The notes: generated by a model not told the origin, from the letters alone. A stretch of 64,000 nt of DNA from 2-12-FULL-35-15 sp036386835 (GCA_036386835.1 DASVUX010000041.1:62001-126000); one strand, 5' to 3'; shown: positions 1-9,900, numbered from the stretch's first letter. Translations and numbers: made by a program.

Positions 1-200
1 TGCTTAACAACGAAGGGAAGAATGAAAAAGAAGTTGAGGCTTTAGTTGATGAAGCAGTGGATCTTGCAGATGAACTGATCGGGCGGGCAAATGCAGCCAA
101 GAAGTTAAAAGGCGCTGAAGTAAAAAAAGAATTTGCTGCGATAAAGGAAGAACTGGGTGATAAAGTAATTGGGTTCATTGAAAAGCTGAATGCTTTATAA
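1..200 (+). CDS. C-terminal end of an unidentified protein (5' truncated)
   Basis: An open frame runs in from the window edge and stops with TAA at 198-200, giving about 65 residues rich in Glu, Lys and Ala. The fragment looks like one or two amphipathic helices and has no motif that identifies a family. It lies 16 bases before the next gene on the same strand, so the two may be co-transcribed. The start and the function cannot be seen from here. Confidence 0.55.
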   Translation, partial: LNNEGKNEKEVEALVDEAVDLADELIGRANAAKKLKGAEVKKEFAAIKEELGDKVIGFIEKLNAL

Positions 201-216
201 AATTAGGATCTAACTC

Positions 217-2028
217 ATGAAAAATTCATCTGCCCTTTATTTAACGGCCACTTTACTCATCGTGGGCGGCTTACTGCCTGCAAGAGAGAATACAAATCAA
301 CTATCAGCCAACCAGCAATCTGAGCTCCGAGCGGGCTGTGCTCCTCCTACCTCAGTGATTGACCTTGACATCAACAATGTTAGAGCGAAGATATTAAACG
401 GAGGAGATATGTGGGGGAATCTTGGCAGCGCTGGCTATGAGGTCCCGGTGGGGTCTGGCAATCACTCTCTTTATGCCGGGTCCTTGTGGATTGGTGGAAT
501 TGATCTGGGCGGTCAAATAAAAATAGCAGCTCAAACCTACAGGCAAACAGGGAATGATTATTATCCAGGGCCCCTGGATGCTTCATCAGCTACTGACCCT
601 TCCACTTGTTTAGCGTATGACAGGCATTGGAAACTAAACAAAGCTGATGTTCTGGCTTATCACAACTGGGTGCTCGGGGGGTTCATTGGTCCAAATCCTG
701 TTTCATCAACAACTATGAATACAATCAATAACTGGCCTGTAACGGACCAGATGGGATCGCCACTGGCTCCATTTTTTGATTATGACAGCGATGGTTTATA
801 TAACCCTGTGCAGGGAGATTATCCGGATTTTAATCTTTCATCTTCACCCAATTGTGCAAGCCGGCTGAACGGAGATCAAAATATCTGGTGGGTTTTCAAT
901 GATAATGGGAACGCGCATACTGAAACAGGTGGTGCTTCCATCGGCCTTGAAGTACATGCGCAAGCTTTCGCTTTTTCTACTAATAGTCCATTGAACAATG
1001 TTACCTTTTATAAATACAAAATCATTAATACTTCATCGTTCTTTCTGAATAACACTTATTTCGGCCAATGGGTTGATGCAGATCTCGGTGGTTATACTGA
1101 TGATTATGTAGGCTGTGATGTGGAAAGAGGCCTTGGCTTTTGTTATAATGGTGATGCATCAGATTCAGAGTACGGTACAAACCCGCCTGCTGTTGGTCTT
1201 GATTTTTTAGAGGGCCCTTTCGCGGATGCAAATGGCAGCGATGACGCTGCGTCAGATGTACCCGAAAGTTATGGGAATTATGGAGATGCTGTTATCGATA
1301 ACGAGCGCCTGGGCATGAGTAAATTTGTCTATTATAATAATAACAATACTAACTATGGGAACCCCACTGCGGCTGTTCATTTTTACAATTATTTAAAAGG
1401 TCAGTGGAAGAATGGAACCCCGATTTCATATGGAGGCACCGGCCAGGCGGCCGGAACGCCCTGTGATTACATGTTCCCCGGCACATCGGATCCGGTAGGA
1501 TTTGGAGTAGGTGGAACTCCTTCTTCTCCGATGTCACAACCTGCATGGACTGAGGCAAGTGTCGGGAATACTCCGGGAGATCGCAGATTTCTTCAATCTG
1601 CAGGGCCGTTTACACTCATGCCCGGAGCGATTAATTCAATAACAACAGCAGTTGTATGGGCCAGGGCAACTTCGGGGGGACCGTTGGCATCTGTTAACGA
1701 ATTGAAGAATACTGATGATGCTGCACAAATGCTGTTTAACAATTGTTTTACCTTGATAACTGATGCCAAGGAAAATACATCAAGAAACCTTAATGTCAAA
1801 ATCTATCCCAATCCTTTTTATGAAAGCGCGATCATCAGCTTTGAAAAAGAGCGAGAAGATAATTACCACCTTTCCATATATGATCTCCAGGGTAGACTTG
1901 TGCACGAGATTCCTAATATTGGGAACACAACTCAAGTTATCAGGAACCAGATGGGAGCCGGCACCTATATTTATTCTATTAGAGATTCCAGGAACAATAT
2001 ATCAACTGGGAAATTTATTATCAAATAG
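217..2028 (+). CDS. Secreted protein with T9SS type A sorting domain
   Basis: This 603-residue protein starts with a hydrophobic export signal (about residues 1-22) and ends in a typical T9SS type A C-terminal domain of about 80 residues, with the YPNPF motif, the IYDLQGRLV strand and a final GKFIIK. That domain directs passage across the outer membrane by the type IX machine and is then normally removed or used for surface attachment. The 500-residue body is rich in Asn, Gly, Tyr and Asp and contains a calcium-site-like run, DYDSDGLYNPVQGDYPD, around residue 190. I do not recognise an enzymatic domain. Bodies of this kind occur in large exported Bacteroidota proteins of unknown role. A strong hairpin terminator follows directly. 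Confidence 0.85.
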   Translation: MKNSSALYLTATLLIVGGLLPARENTNQLSANQQSELRAGCAPPTSVIDLDINNVRAKILNGGDMWGNLGSAGYEVPVGSGNHSLYAGSLWIGGIDLGGQIKIAAQTYRQTGNDYYPGPLDASSATDPSTCLAYDRHWKLNKADVLAYHNWVLGGFIGPNPVSSTTMNTINNWPVTDQMGSPLAPFFDYDSDGLYNPVQGDYPDFNLSSSPNCASRLNGDQNIWWVFNDNGNAHTETGGASIGLEVHAQAFAFSTNSPLNNVTFYKYKIINTSSFFLNNTYFGQWVDADLGGYTDDYVGCDVERGLGFCYNGDASDSEYGTNPPAVGLDFLEGPFADANGSDDAASDVPESYGNYGDAVIDNERLGMSKFVYYNNNNTNYGNPTAAVHFYNYLKGQWKNGTPISYGGTGQAAGTPCDYMFPGTSDPVGFGVGGTPSSPMSQPAWTEASVGNTPGDRRFLQSAGPFTLMPGAINSITTAVVWARATSGGPLASVNELKNTDDAAQMLFNNCFTLITDAKENTSRNLNVKIYPNPFYESAIISFEKEREDNYHLSIYDLQGRLVHEIPNIGNTTQVIRNQMGAGTYIYSIRDSRNNISTGKFIIK

Positions 2029-2058
2029 AAAAATGCTTCGGAAACGAAGCATTTTTTT
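2029..2058. terminator. Bidirectional rho-independent terminator
   Basis: A perfect 10-base stem (AAATGCTTCG / CGAAGCATTT) with a GAAA loop is flanked by A and T runs on both sides. It can end the T9SS gene on the plus strand and the YdcF-like gene on the minus strand, which converge here. Confidence 0.85.
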
Positions 2059-2819
2059 TAACAATATCCGAAGATTTTATATGTAATATACCCAACCACT
2101 TCATGGATCAGGTTATTCCAGTCTTCCATGGCTGAAAGGTTGGGTATAAATAAATGATCGAACTCAAATTTACGCGGACCCGCATAGCGGTCGGTAGTGT
2201 AAGAATCTATATCGATCCCCGCTTTTTCAAAGCAGCCAATACTTCTTCTCATATGAAATGCGGATGTGATCAAAAGCATCTTCCCATCTATTTTCTTTTC
2301 ATCAATAAGTTTCCGGGTAAGTGTCGCGTTCTCCCTCGTATTCTGCGATTCGGATTCTACCAGGAAATCTTCTTTCGGAATTCCCATATACAGCATATAG
2401 CGGTTAACATAATTTCCTTCTTTCATATCAGGGTGTTCAATACTGCCTGACCCACCTGTGAAAATTATCTTTTTTATATTCCCCCTGCGGTATAATTCAA
2501 CAGTCTGGATCAGCCTGTCGACACCCCTGTAAAACTGCGCGCGCTGTAAAGTCGGATCATAAGAACTCATTCCTCCAAGCACAATTCCATATTCATATTT
2601 CTTCACTTCTTCATATGGGGTAGCGGGAAGCTCCCAAGCCCTGACAGCTTCATCAAAAATGAACGCATTGGAAAAGAACAGCGTCAAAATAAATGTATAG
2701 CGAACAAGTTTTTTTTTACGGCCAGGATCTTTTGTAAATACAGCCCATCCCAGCAGGACAAGCAGCCAAACCAAAGGTGTAATCAGGAAAGCAAGAATCT
2801 TTGAAAAAATAAAAAACAT
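2058..2819 (-). CDS. YdcF/SanA/ElyC family membrane protein (DUF218)
   Basis: The 253-residue protein has two N-terminal membrane helices (about 5-25 and 38-56), then a DUF218 domain. The family signatures are visible: IVLGG near residue 84, TGGSG near 122, the ESQNTRENA loop and ITSAFHMRR. Members of this family in Gram-negative bacteria (SanA, ElyC) are inner-membrane proteins linked to envelope integrity and peptidoglycan or lipid-carrier metabolism, and the biochemical reaction is not settled. The order of membrane segments suggests that the DUF218 domain faces the periplasm. It is a single gene divergent from the aminopeptidase gene at 2871. The family call is firm, the precise role is not. 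Confidence 0.85.
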   Translation of the reverse strand: MFFIFSKILAFLITPLVWLLVLLGWAVFTKDPGRKKKLVRYTFILTLFFSNAFIFDEAVRAWELPATPYEEVKKYEYGIVLGGMSSYDPTLQRAQFYRGVDRLIQTVELYRRGNIKKIIFTGGSGSIEHPDMKEGNYVNRYMLYMGIPKEDFLVESESQNTRENATLTRKLIDEKKIDGKMLLITSAFHMRRSIGCFEKAGIDIDSYTTDRYAGPRKFEFDHLFIPNLSAMEDWNNLIHEVVGYITYKIFGYC

Positions 2820-2858
2820 ACCCGGGATTATCCGTCAAAAATACACATTTTATAAATG

Positions 2859-2866
2859 TATCTTTG
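2859..2866 (+). promoter_or_regulatory. Possible -7 box (TATCTTTG) close to the aminopeptidase start
   Basis: TATCTTTG fits the Bacteroidota -7 consensus TAnnTTTG, but no clear -33 TTTG box lies 19-21 bases upstream. The box ends only four bases before the ATG at 2871. If it is used, transcription would start at or just after that ATG, giving a leaderless message. Confidence 0.3.
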
Positions 2867-2870
2867 CTGA

Positions 2871-3914
2871 ATGTACAAAGCGGCCCGGAAACTCTTCTTT
2901 AATATCCTTTTCTGCCTTGTTATGCTTACCTGCCTTTTCTGTCATGACATAATAGTTTACGGAACTTCCCAGGGCATCGGGCAGGTGAAGCTTGTTATGA
3001 ACGCAAAGCCGATTGAGGAAGTGCTTAAAGACCCCGCTTTCCCTGATTCTTTAAAATATAAACTTGTCCTTATAACTGAAATTAAAAAATTTGCAGTTGA
3101 CAGTCTTGGTATCAATCCCAGTGACAACTACTCTACTGTTTACGACCAGAAAGGAAAACCTGTACTATGGACAATCTCCGCTTCAGAGCCTTATGCCCTG
3201 ATAGCAAAAGAATGGACATTCCCTTTTTTGGGAACAGTGTCATATAAGGGGTTCTTCAACCGGGAACCGCTTCTGAAAGAAAAACTCGAACTGGTGAAAT
3301 CCAATTATGATATTGATATTTACAGTCCTGCCGGATGGTCCACACTTGGGTGGTTCCGTGATCCCATCCTGAGCAATATGCTTCTGAAAGAAGAAGGTGA
3401 CCTTGCTAACCTTATTATTCATGAGCTTACGCATGGAACTTTATTCGTAAAGGACAGCGTTACTTTTAATGAGAACCTGGCCAGCTTTATCGGTGATAAA
3501 GGCGCGGAGATCTTTCTTCTGAATTACTTTGGGAAAAATTCAAAAGAGTACCTGAATTATGAATTCCACAAAGCAGATGAGCTTATCTATAATGAATACA
3601 TCCTCAAGAGCACAGCACGCCTTGACAGCCTCTATAACCTTATGGGGAAAGGGAATACCGAAGCATCAACCAAAGCAAAAAAGAAAGAGCTGATCACAGA
3701 GATTGCACTCGGGGTAAACCGCCTTCACCTTCATAATAAAAAACGCTTTTTTAAATATACGCTCCAGGCATTTAAAGAAGGTAACGCTTTCTTTATGGCT
3801 TTTAGCCGGTATGATTCCCAGCAGGACCTTTTTGAAAAGGAGTATAAAGAGAAGTATCACTCCGATCTGAAGCAATACCTGGAAGCAATGAAAGAAAAGT
3901 ACCCTTCATTGTAA
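2871..3914 (+). CDS. Predicted zinc aminopeptidase (Aminopep/PF10023-like)
   Basis: The 347-residue protein begins with a hydrophobic signal or anchor (residues about 8-26, with two Cys at its end) and carries a gluzincin-type zinc motif, HELTH, near residue 185. A second motif, NENLASFIGDKGAE, follows about 20 residues later and would supply the third zinc ligand. This pairing is characteristic of the family annotated as putative aminopeptidase (Pfam Aminopep), found in many Proteobacteria and Bacteroidota but little studied. Location is likely periplasmic or lipid-anchored. The pentameric channel gene follows 38 bases later on the same strand. Substrate is unknown. Confidence 0.75.
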   Translation: MYKAARKLFFNILFCLVMLTCLFCHDIIVYGTSQGIGQVKLVMNAKPIEEVLKDPAFPDSLKYKLVLITEIKKFAVDSLGINPSDNYSTVYDQKGKPVLWTISASEPYALIAKEWTFPFLGTVSYKGFFNREPLLKEKLELVKSNYDIDIYSPAGWSTLGWFRDPILSNMLLKEEGDLANLIIHELTHGTLFVKDSVTFNENLASFIGDKGAEIFLLNYFGKNSKEYLNYEFHKADELIYNEYILKSTARLDSLYNLMGKGNTEASTKAKKKELITEIALGVNRLHLHNKKRFFKYTLQAFKEGNAFFMAFSRYDSQQDLFEKEYKEKYHSDLKQYLEAMKEKYPSL

Positions 3915-3952
3915 GCAAACCCATTACCTTCACCAAAGCATTGAACCTCATT

Positions 3953-4909
3953 ATGAAAAAATTCTTTTCGTTTCTTTTAATTTTAATTATTCATTCTGTT
4001 GCTGCTCAAACCAGGACAGCCGCAGACACTGTTACAGTCGGAGTTTACATTAACAGCATCCATGACATTGATTTTACAAACAAACAGTACACGATCAACC
4101 TCTGGTTGTGGTTAAAGTATAAAAACCCTGATTTTGATTTTTCTAAATACCTGGAAGTGCCAATGGCAAAAACCGTGGACAAGTCTTTTTATACCGTGGA
4201 CACTCTTGCAGACGGACGGATATACATGATGATGAAACTCCAGTGTATCATGAAAGACTCGTGGAAGATCCAGAACTTCCCATTTGATCGCCAGAAACTG
4301 CGTTTTACGATTGAGAATTCACAATATGATTCCGGGGACCTGATATTCGAAGAAGATAGCGTTGGAGGGCATTATTCAAAATGGACTTCCTCGGGATGGA
4401 CAGTAATACCTGATAGTTTTAGAATTACTACCGGGGTAAAAAAATATGCTACAGCCTTTGGTGACCCGGAATTAAAGAAGCCTGAAACTGAATTCAGTAA
4501 TTTTAAAGTACAGATCGGGATCGAGCGGGATTCCTGGTGGCTTTTTCTGAAGCTGTTCATCGGCATGTATATCTCCTTCTTACTTTCATTCATCTGCTTT
4601 TTTATTCACCGTGACAGTATTGATTCCCGTTTCAGTTTAAATGTAGGTTCCTTATTTGCGGTGATCGGTAATAAATACGTGGTGGATTCCACCCTGCCGG
4701 AATCTTCATCCTTTACCCTTGTAGATACACTGCACGGCCTTACTCTTTTATTCATTCTTGCTGGAGTTGCATCCACCGCTTATTCCCTGAGACTTATTAA
4801 AGCGCACCGGCTGGAGCAATCCACGCTTTTTGACAGAAGAGCCCCCTGGATCATGCTCCTGATCTATGTCCTATTAAACACATGGTTCGTTTGCAGGGCG
4901 TATTATTAA
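3953..4909 (+). CDS. Prokaryotic pentameric ligand-gated ion channel (Cys-loop receptor superfamily)
   Basis: I start at ATG 3953 because a signal peptide (MKKFFSFLLILI...AAQ, 1-19) follows directly. The 318-residue product has an extracellular beta-rich domain (about 25-193) with the superfamily hallmark FPFDRQ at 109-114. The positions of the Cys-loop cysteines are Asp and Leu, as expected for bacterial members. Four membrane helices follow: M1 about 195-218, M2 225-248 ending in the STLP turn, M3 252-275 and M4 298-314. Aligned by eye with GLIC, M2 has Asp224 at -2', Arg226 at 0', Ser228 at 2', Gly232 at 6' and Phe235 at 9'. The acidic -2' ring suggests cation selectivity. The M3-M4 loop is short, as in bacterial channels. 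The ligand cannot be read from sequence. Confidence 0.85.
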   Translation: MKKFFSFLLILIIHSVAAQTRTAADTVTVGVYINSIHDIDFTNKQYTINLWLWLKYKNPDFDFSKYLEVPMAKTVDKSFYTVDTLADGRIYMMMKLQCIMKDSWKIQNFPFDRQKLRFTIENSQYDSGDLIFEEDSVGGHYSKWTSSGWTVIPDSFRITTGVKKYATAFGDPELKKPETEFSNFKVQIGIERDSWWLFLKLFIGMYISFLLSFICFFIHRDSIDSRFSLNVGSLFAVIGNKYVVDSTLPESSSFTLVDTLHGLTLLFILAGVASTAYSLRLIKAHRLEQSTLFDRRAPWIMLLIYVLLNTWFVCRAYY

Positions 4910-5204
4910 GAATTTGCTATAATTATCAGAATATTTCCAATTCTTTAAAAGTCCTAGATGACCAAGGAAAAATATCCTTCATAGCAAGGTAATTCTTCCC
5001 ACTAAAAATCTCTGCCAGTTTTTCTATTACTTCTTTTCGGCTATATAATCCGGCCGATTGGTATCGCGATCATATGCTTTGACAAGATTCAACATAAAAA
5101 GGAAATTTTAAGGGCTTAGGGGCATTGAATTTTAGTGATATAAAAGCAGATATCTGAGTATATCCGATAATAAATTCTGGAAATATTAACTAAAATTTTT
5201 AAAT
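4910..5204. other. Intergenic stretch with a possible minus-strand ORF remnant
   Basis: No complete gene is visible. On the minus strand, 4926-5069 reads as about 47 protein-like codons ending in TGA (containing SRKEVIEKLAEIFSGKNY) without a start. It may be the tail of a decayed gene, and I do not recognise its family. The part just before 5205 is AT-rich and probably carries the promoter of the dehydrogenase gene. Confidence 0.3.
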
Positions 5205-6359
5205 ATGCTGGCAATGAATTACAGGGGCCCCTTTCGTGTACGTGTTGACGAAAAGCCTCACCCAAAAATAGAGCATCCTGAAGATGCAATCGTAAAAGTA
5301 TTGCGTTCCTGCATTTGCGGATCCGATCTTCATATCTACCACGGCATGGTACCGGATACACGTGTTGGAACCACCTTCGGCCATGAGTTCGTAGGTATTG
5401 TAGAAGAGATAGGATCAGAAGTTACGAAGCTGAAAGTAGGAGATAAAGTATTGGTCCCGTTTAATATCAGCTGCGGAAAATGTGCTTTTTGCAAGCAGGA
5501 GCTTTATGGTAACTGTCATGAATCCAATCCGCAGGCGACTGCAGTAGGCGGAATCTTCGGATACTCACATACCGCAGGAGGTTTTGACGGAGGACAAGCA
5601 GAGTATGCCCGTGTTCCTTACGCAAACGTAGGGCCTACCATCATACCTGAAGGAATGGACCTTGATGATGCCGTGTTGCTTACCGATGTTGTTCCAACCG
5701 GTTACCAGGCAGCTGAAATGGGAGGAATAAAATTAGGTGATACAGTGGTGGTTTTCGGTGCCGGCCCTATCGGGATCATGGCAGCGAAATGCGCATGGCT
5801 TTTCGGTGCCGGCCGTGTGATTGTAATAGATAATATTAATTACAGGCTTGAATTCGCGAAGAATTATTCGCAGTGCGAAGTGTACAATTACGAGGAGATC
5901 GGTGATCCTGTTGAATTCCTGAAGAAGGCGACAGACTGGCTTGGTGCAGATGTTTGTATTGATGCTGTGGGATGTGAAGCAGGCGGACATGGCATGCAGA
6001 CGATCACCGGCCGCAAGCTGATGCTCCAGGCAGGTTCCGCAACAGCGCTTCAATGGGCGATCAACAGCGTTAAAAAAGGCGGAATTGTTTCGATTGTTGG
6101 TGTATACGGGCCGACCGGGAATCTCGTACCAGTTGGAAATATTGTGAACAAGGGTATCACGATCCGTGCAAACCAGGCAGCTGTAAAACGTTTACTACCA
6201 CGATTGATCGAGCACGTGCAAGCCGGGCGCTTAAACCCAAAAGGCCTGATCACACACAGGGTTCCGCTGGAGAATGTGGCTGAAGCCTACAGGATCTTTT
6301 CGGAGCACCTCGATAACTGTATTAAAACAGTATTGATACCACCAAGTGTCAGAACTTAA
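5205..6359 (+). CDS. Zinc-dependent medium-chain alcohol dehydrogenase
   Basis: This 384-residue MDR-family enzyme oxidises an alcohol or aldehyde adduct with NAD(P)+. Catalytic zinc ligands are visible as Cys38 (CICGSD) and the GHE motif at His60-Glu61. A four-cysteine structural zinc site lies at Cys90, 93, 96 and 104. The Rossmann dinucleotide motif GAGPIG is at about 186-191, and the following strand ends in Asp (VIDN), which favours NAD over NADP. An inserted segment after residue 240 (CEAGGHGMQ...) resembles the glutathione-independent formaldehyde dehydrogenase-like branch. The next gene starts two bases after its stop, so both are probably one operon. The substrate is not determined. 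Confidence 0.9.
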   Translation: MLAMNYRGPFRVRVDEKPHPKIEHPEDAIVKVLRSCICGSDLHIYHGMVPDTRVGTTFGHEFVGIVEEIGSEVTKLKVGDKVLVPFNISCGKCAFCKQELYGNCHESNPQATAVGGIFGYSHTAGGFDGGQAEYARVPYANVGPTIIPEGMDLDDAVLLTDVVPTGYQAAEMGGIKLGDTVVVFGAGPIGIMAAKCAWLFGAGRVIVIDNINYRLEFAKNYSQCEVYNYEEIGDPVEFLKKATDWLGADVCIDAVGCEAGGHGMQTITGRKLMLQAGSATALQWAINSVKKGGIVSIVGVYGPTGNLVPVGNIVNKGITIRANQAAVKRLLPRLIEHVQAGRLNPKGLITHRVPLENVAEAYRIFSEHLDNCIKTVLIPPSVRT

Positions 6360-6361
6360 TT

Positions 6362-6874
6362 ATGAATTTAAAACTAGAAGATATGGAAACTTTAAAAAGT
6401 GAAAAATATTCACACATCAAGGGCTGGGGGATCGATAATGATCCGCAGGATACTCCGAATTATCCGATTAAAAACTGGACAGGAGATGATCACAAAAGGA
6501 TAAACTGGGAGAGGCCTACATTACAAAAAGTTGATGTTGAGTTATTGCTGTCCACTGAAAGGCCTTCACCAAGTGCGGTGTTCGGATCAAAGAATCCTCC
6601 GAGAGGGCTCAGCGGGATGATCAGGAGATATGCATTCAAATACAGCGAAAATGAGTTTAAGCACTGGCTTCCTTTGCTCCTGGCAGACAGGGTGGATGTT
6701 ATTGAAGGAATGATAGAAGACCTGGTTAAGCTAAAATTCCCGCGGGTCGTCAAAGAACGCGGCTGGTATGCACTGGCGAAACACGCCCCGGGATTACTGG
6801 CAAGAAAGATCGGAGTACGGGTGGCCGTAATTGGTGCTCTAGCCGGATTCGGAGCTTATAAGCTGGCAAAATAA
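6362..6874 (+). CDS. Conserved hypothetical protein coupled to the dehydrogenase gene
   Basis: The 170-residue product starts two bases after the dehydrogenase stop. A second possible start is Met8 (ATG 6383). The N-terminal half is polar (SHIKGWGIDNDPQDTPNYP), followed by a Trp-rich segment and a helix-rich region. The C-terminus has a short hydrophobic Gly/Ala helix (VAVIGALAGFGAYKLAK) that could insert in or lie on a membrane. I recognise no catalytic motif. The tight linkage and the shared terminator at 6895 suggest that it works with the dehydrogenase, perhaps in solvent or aldehyde tolerance; that is inference only. Confidence 0.7.
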   Translation: MNLKLEDMETLKSEKYSHIKGWGIDNDPQDTPNYPIKNWTGDDHKRINWERPTLQKVDVELLLSTERPSPSAVFGSKNPPRGLSGMIRRYAFKYSENEFKHWLPLLLADRVDVIEGMIEDLVKLKFPRVVKERGWYALAKHAPGLLARKIGVRVAVIGALAGFGAYKLAK

Positions 6875-6894
6875 GATTAGAAAATGAGGATAAG

Positions 6895-6926
6895 AAAAGC
6901 CTGGAACTGGTAGTTCCAGGCTTTTT
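6895..6926 (+). terminator. Rho-independent terminator of the dehydrogenase operon
   Basis: A perfect 14-base stem (AAAAGCCTGGAACT / AGTTCCAGGCTTTT) with a three-base loop and a short T run lies 20 bases after the stop codon at 6874. Confidence 0.85.
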
Positions 6927-6935
6927 AGTTTACCC

Positions 6936-6966
6936 TTGTTTTAATCCCTTCAAAAAGGTAAATTTG
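6936..6966 (+). promoter_or_regulatory. Bacteroidota-type promoter of icmF
   Basis: TTG at 6936-6938 and TAAATTTG at 6959-6966 are separated by 20 bases, matching the sigma-ABfr consensus TTTG-N19/21-TAnnTTTG. The ATG of icmF is 28 bases downstream of the -7 box. Confidence 0.6.
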
Positions 6967-6983
6967 TAGCTTACGCAAGCTAC
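6966..6983 (+). promoter_or_regulatory. Perfect inverted repeat at the icmF transcription start
   Basis: GTAGCTT-ACGC-AAGCTAC is a perfect seven-base inverted repeat that begins at the last base of the -7 box. It could be a repressor operator or form a 5' hairpin in the icmF message. No regulator gene lies next to it, so the choice is open. Confidence 0.4.
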
Positions 6984-6993
6984 CCATAAAGCA

Positions 6994-9900
6994 ATGAATA
7001 CATTCGTTACAGAACCTTACAAAGCAAAACATAAAATAAGAATTGTTACAGCGGCATCACTTTTTGATGGGCATGATGCGGCTATCAATATTATGCGCAG
7101 GATCATCCAGAGCAGCGGAGCTGAAGTGATCCATCTCGGCCACGACAGGAGCGTGCAGGAAATAGTGGATTGCGCTATCCAGGAAGATGCAAATGCAATT
7201 GCCCTGACTTCCTACCAGGGTGGCCACAATGAATTTTTCAAATACATGTACGATCTTTTGAAAGAAAGAGGCTGCGGGCATATTAAGATCTTTGGCGGTG
7301 GCGGAGGAACGATCCTTCCTTCTGAGATCGAAGAACTTCATGCTTACGGCATTACCAGGATTTACGCTCCTGATGATGGCCGTGCAATGGGACTGCAGGG
7401 GATGATCAACGATATGCTAGAAAAATGCGATTTTGCTACAGGAGCTAATCTCAACGGTGAAGTAAAGCATCTTAAAGAAAAGGACATTAAATCAATAGCA
7501 AGGTTAATATCTGCAGCGGAAAACTTCCCGGAAGAATTCGCGAAGTTCAGTGCAGAGATCTCATCAAGCGTTAAAACCAAGACCGTTCCCGTACTCGGCA
7601 TAACAGGTACCGGAGGCGCGGGAAAATCAAGCCTTGTGGATGAGCTGGTGCGAAGGTTCCTTATCGATTTCAAAGATAAGACCATTGCAATAATTTCCGT
7701 GGATCCTTCCAAGCGTAAAACAGGAGGAGCTTTACTAGGCGACCGGATCCGCATGAATGCGATCAGGAATCCGCGGGTGTACATGCGTTCGCTTGCCACA
7801 CGCCAGAGCAATCTTGCATTATCCAAATATGTTAAGGAAGCGGTTGAGATTGTCAAAGCGGCCAACTATGACCTGATCATTCTGGAGACTTCCGGGATCG
7901 GGCAGAGTGATACGGAGATCACAGAGCACAGTGACATGAGCCTGTACGTAATGACCCCTGAATACGGTGCGGCTACTCAGCTCGAAAAAATCGACATGCT
8001 TGATTTCGCTGATATCATTGCCTTGAATAAATTTGACAAGCGCGGAGCATTGGATGCCATCCGTGATGTAAAAAAGCAATACAAACGCAATCACCAGCTC
8101 TGGGATACGGATGATGATAACATACCGGTTTACGGGACAATTGCTTCACAGTTCAATGATCCGGGAATGAACAAGCTTTACAAAGCTGTAGTGAATAAGC
8201 TGGCAGAAAAGACCGGTGCGGAGCTGAAGTCGGATTTTATGGACACGGATGAGATGAGTGAAAAGATCTACATCATCCCGCCTCAGCGAACACGCTACCT
8301 TGCAGAAATAGCGGAGAACAACCGGAATTACGATAAATGGGTTGATGAGCAGAAAGAGATCGCACAGAACCTTTATTCCATCAAAAAATCAATTGAAGCG
8401 TTAAAGAGTTCTAAAGTTGAAGACAAGGACAGGATCATCAAAGGCCTTGACGAGACATACGCCCAGATCGCATTAAGCTTTGACGGCCATAATAAAAAGA
8501 TACTTGAAGGTTGGGCAGATAAAGTTCAGCAGTACAAAAACGAATTCTTCATCTTCAAAGTCCGCGATAAGGAATTAAAAATAAAAACACATTACGAGTC
8601 ATTATCACATACCCAGATTCCCAAGATCTCAACTCCGCGTTATGAAGCGTGGGGTGATCTTTTGAAATGGAACCTGCAGGAAAACGTCCCTGGTGAATTT
8701 CCATACACTGCCGGTGTGTTTCCTTTCAAACGTGAAGGAGAAGACCCTACCCGAATGTTTGCAGGAGAAGGCGGGCCGGAACGTACCAACCGAAGATTTC
8801 ATTATGTGAGTTTAGGAATGCCTGCACACCGCTTGTCTACCGCATTCGACAGCGTTACGCTTTATGGGCAGGACCCTGCAATCCGCCCCGATATTTACGG
8901 AAAGATCGGCAATTCGGGAGTGTCGATCTGCTGCCTGGACGATGCAAAAAAACTATACAGCGGTTTCAATTTAGCTGACCCGAAAACTTCGGTAAGCATG
9001 ACGATCAACGGTCCGGCAGCCATGCTCACAGGTTTCTTTATGAATGCTGCCATTGATCAGCAATGCGAGATCTACATCAAAGCGAATGGTCTTGAAAAAG
9101 ACGTTGAAGCGAAGATCGAAAAGTTCTACAAGGATAAAAAAGTAACCAGGCCTACGTACCAGGGAAAACTTCCTGAAGGAAATGACGGACTTGGACTGAT
9201 GCTGCTTGGGACTACCGGTGACCAGGTTCTGCCGAAAGATGTTTATGAAAAGATCAAAGCCGAAACGATCGCTCTTGTGCGGGGGACGGTACAGGCTGAC
9301 ATTTTAAAAGAAGACCAGGCACAAAACACCTGCATTTTCTCAACAGAATTTGCCCTGCGCCTGATGGGCGATATGCAGGATTATTTCATCAGGAAGAACA
9401 TCAGGAATTTTTATTCGGTTTCCATTTCCGGTTATCACATCGCAGAAGCGGGCGCCAATCCTATCACACAGCTCGCATTAACATTATCCAACGGCTTTAC
9501 GTATGTTGAATATTACGTAAGCCGCGGAATGGACATCAACAAGTTCGCACCTAACCTGTCATTCTTCTTCAGTAACGGAATTGATCCTGAATATTCGGTG
9601 ATCGGCCGTGTGGCACGCAGAGTATGGGCGAAAGCGATGAAGCTGAAATACAATGCGAATGAACGTTCGCAGATGCTGAAGTACCACATCCAGACGTCAG
9701 GACGCTCTCTTCACGCCCAGGAAATCGATTTCAATGATATCCGTACAACATTGCAGGCATTGTATGCAATCTATGACAACTGCAACTCTCTTCATACAAA
9801 TGCTTATGATGAAGCGATCACCACTCCTACCGAAGAATCCGTGAGAAGGGCGATGGCAATTCAGCTGATTATCAACCGTGAGCTGGGTCTTGCCAAGAAT

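Noticed and set aside
4926..5069. Minus-strand 47-codon tail as a gene
   Set aside because: No start, and a stop closes the frame upstream; kept only as a possible remnant in the intergenic note.
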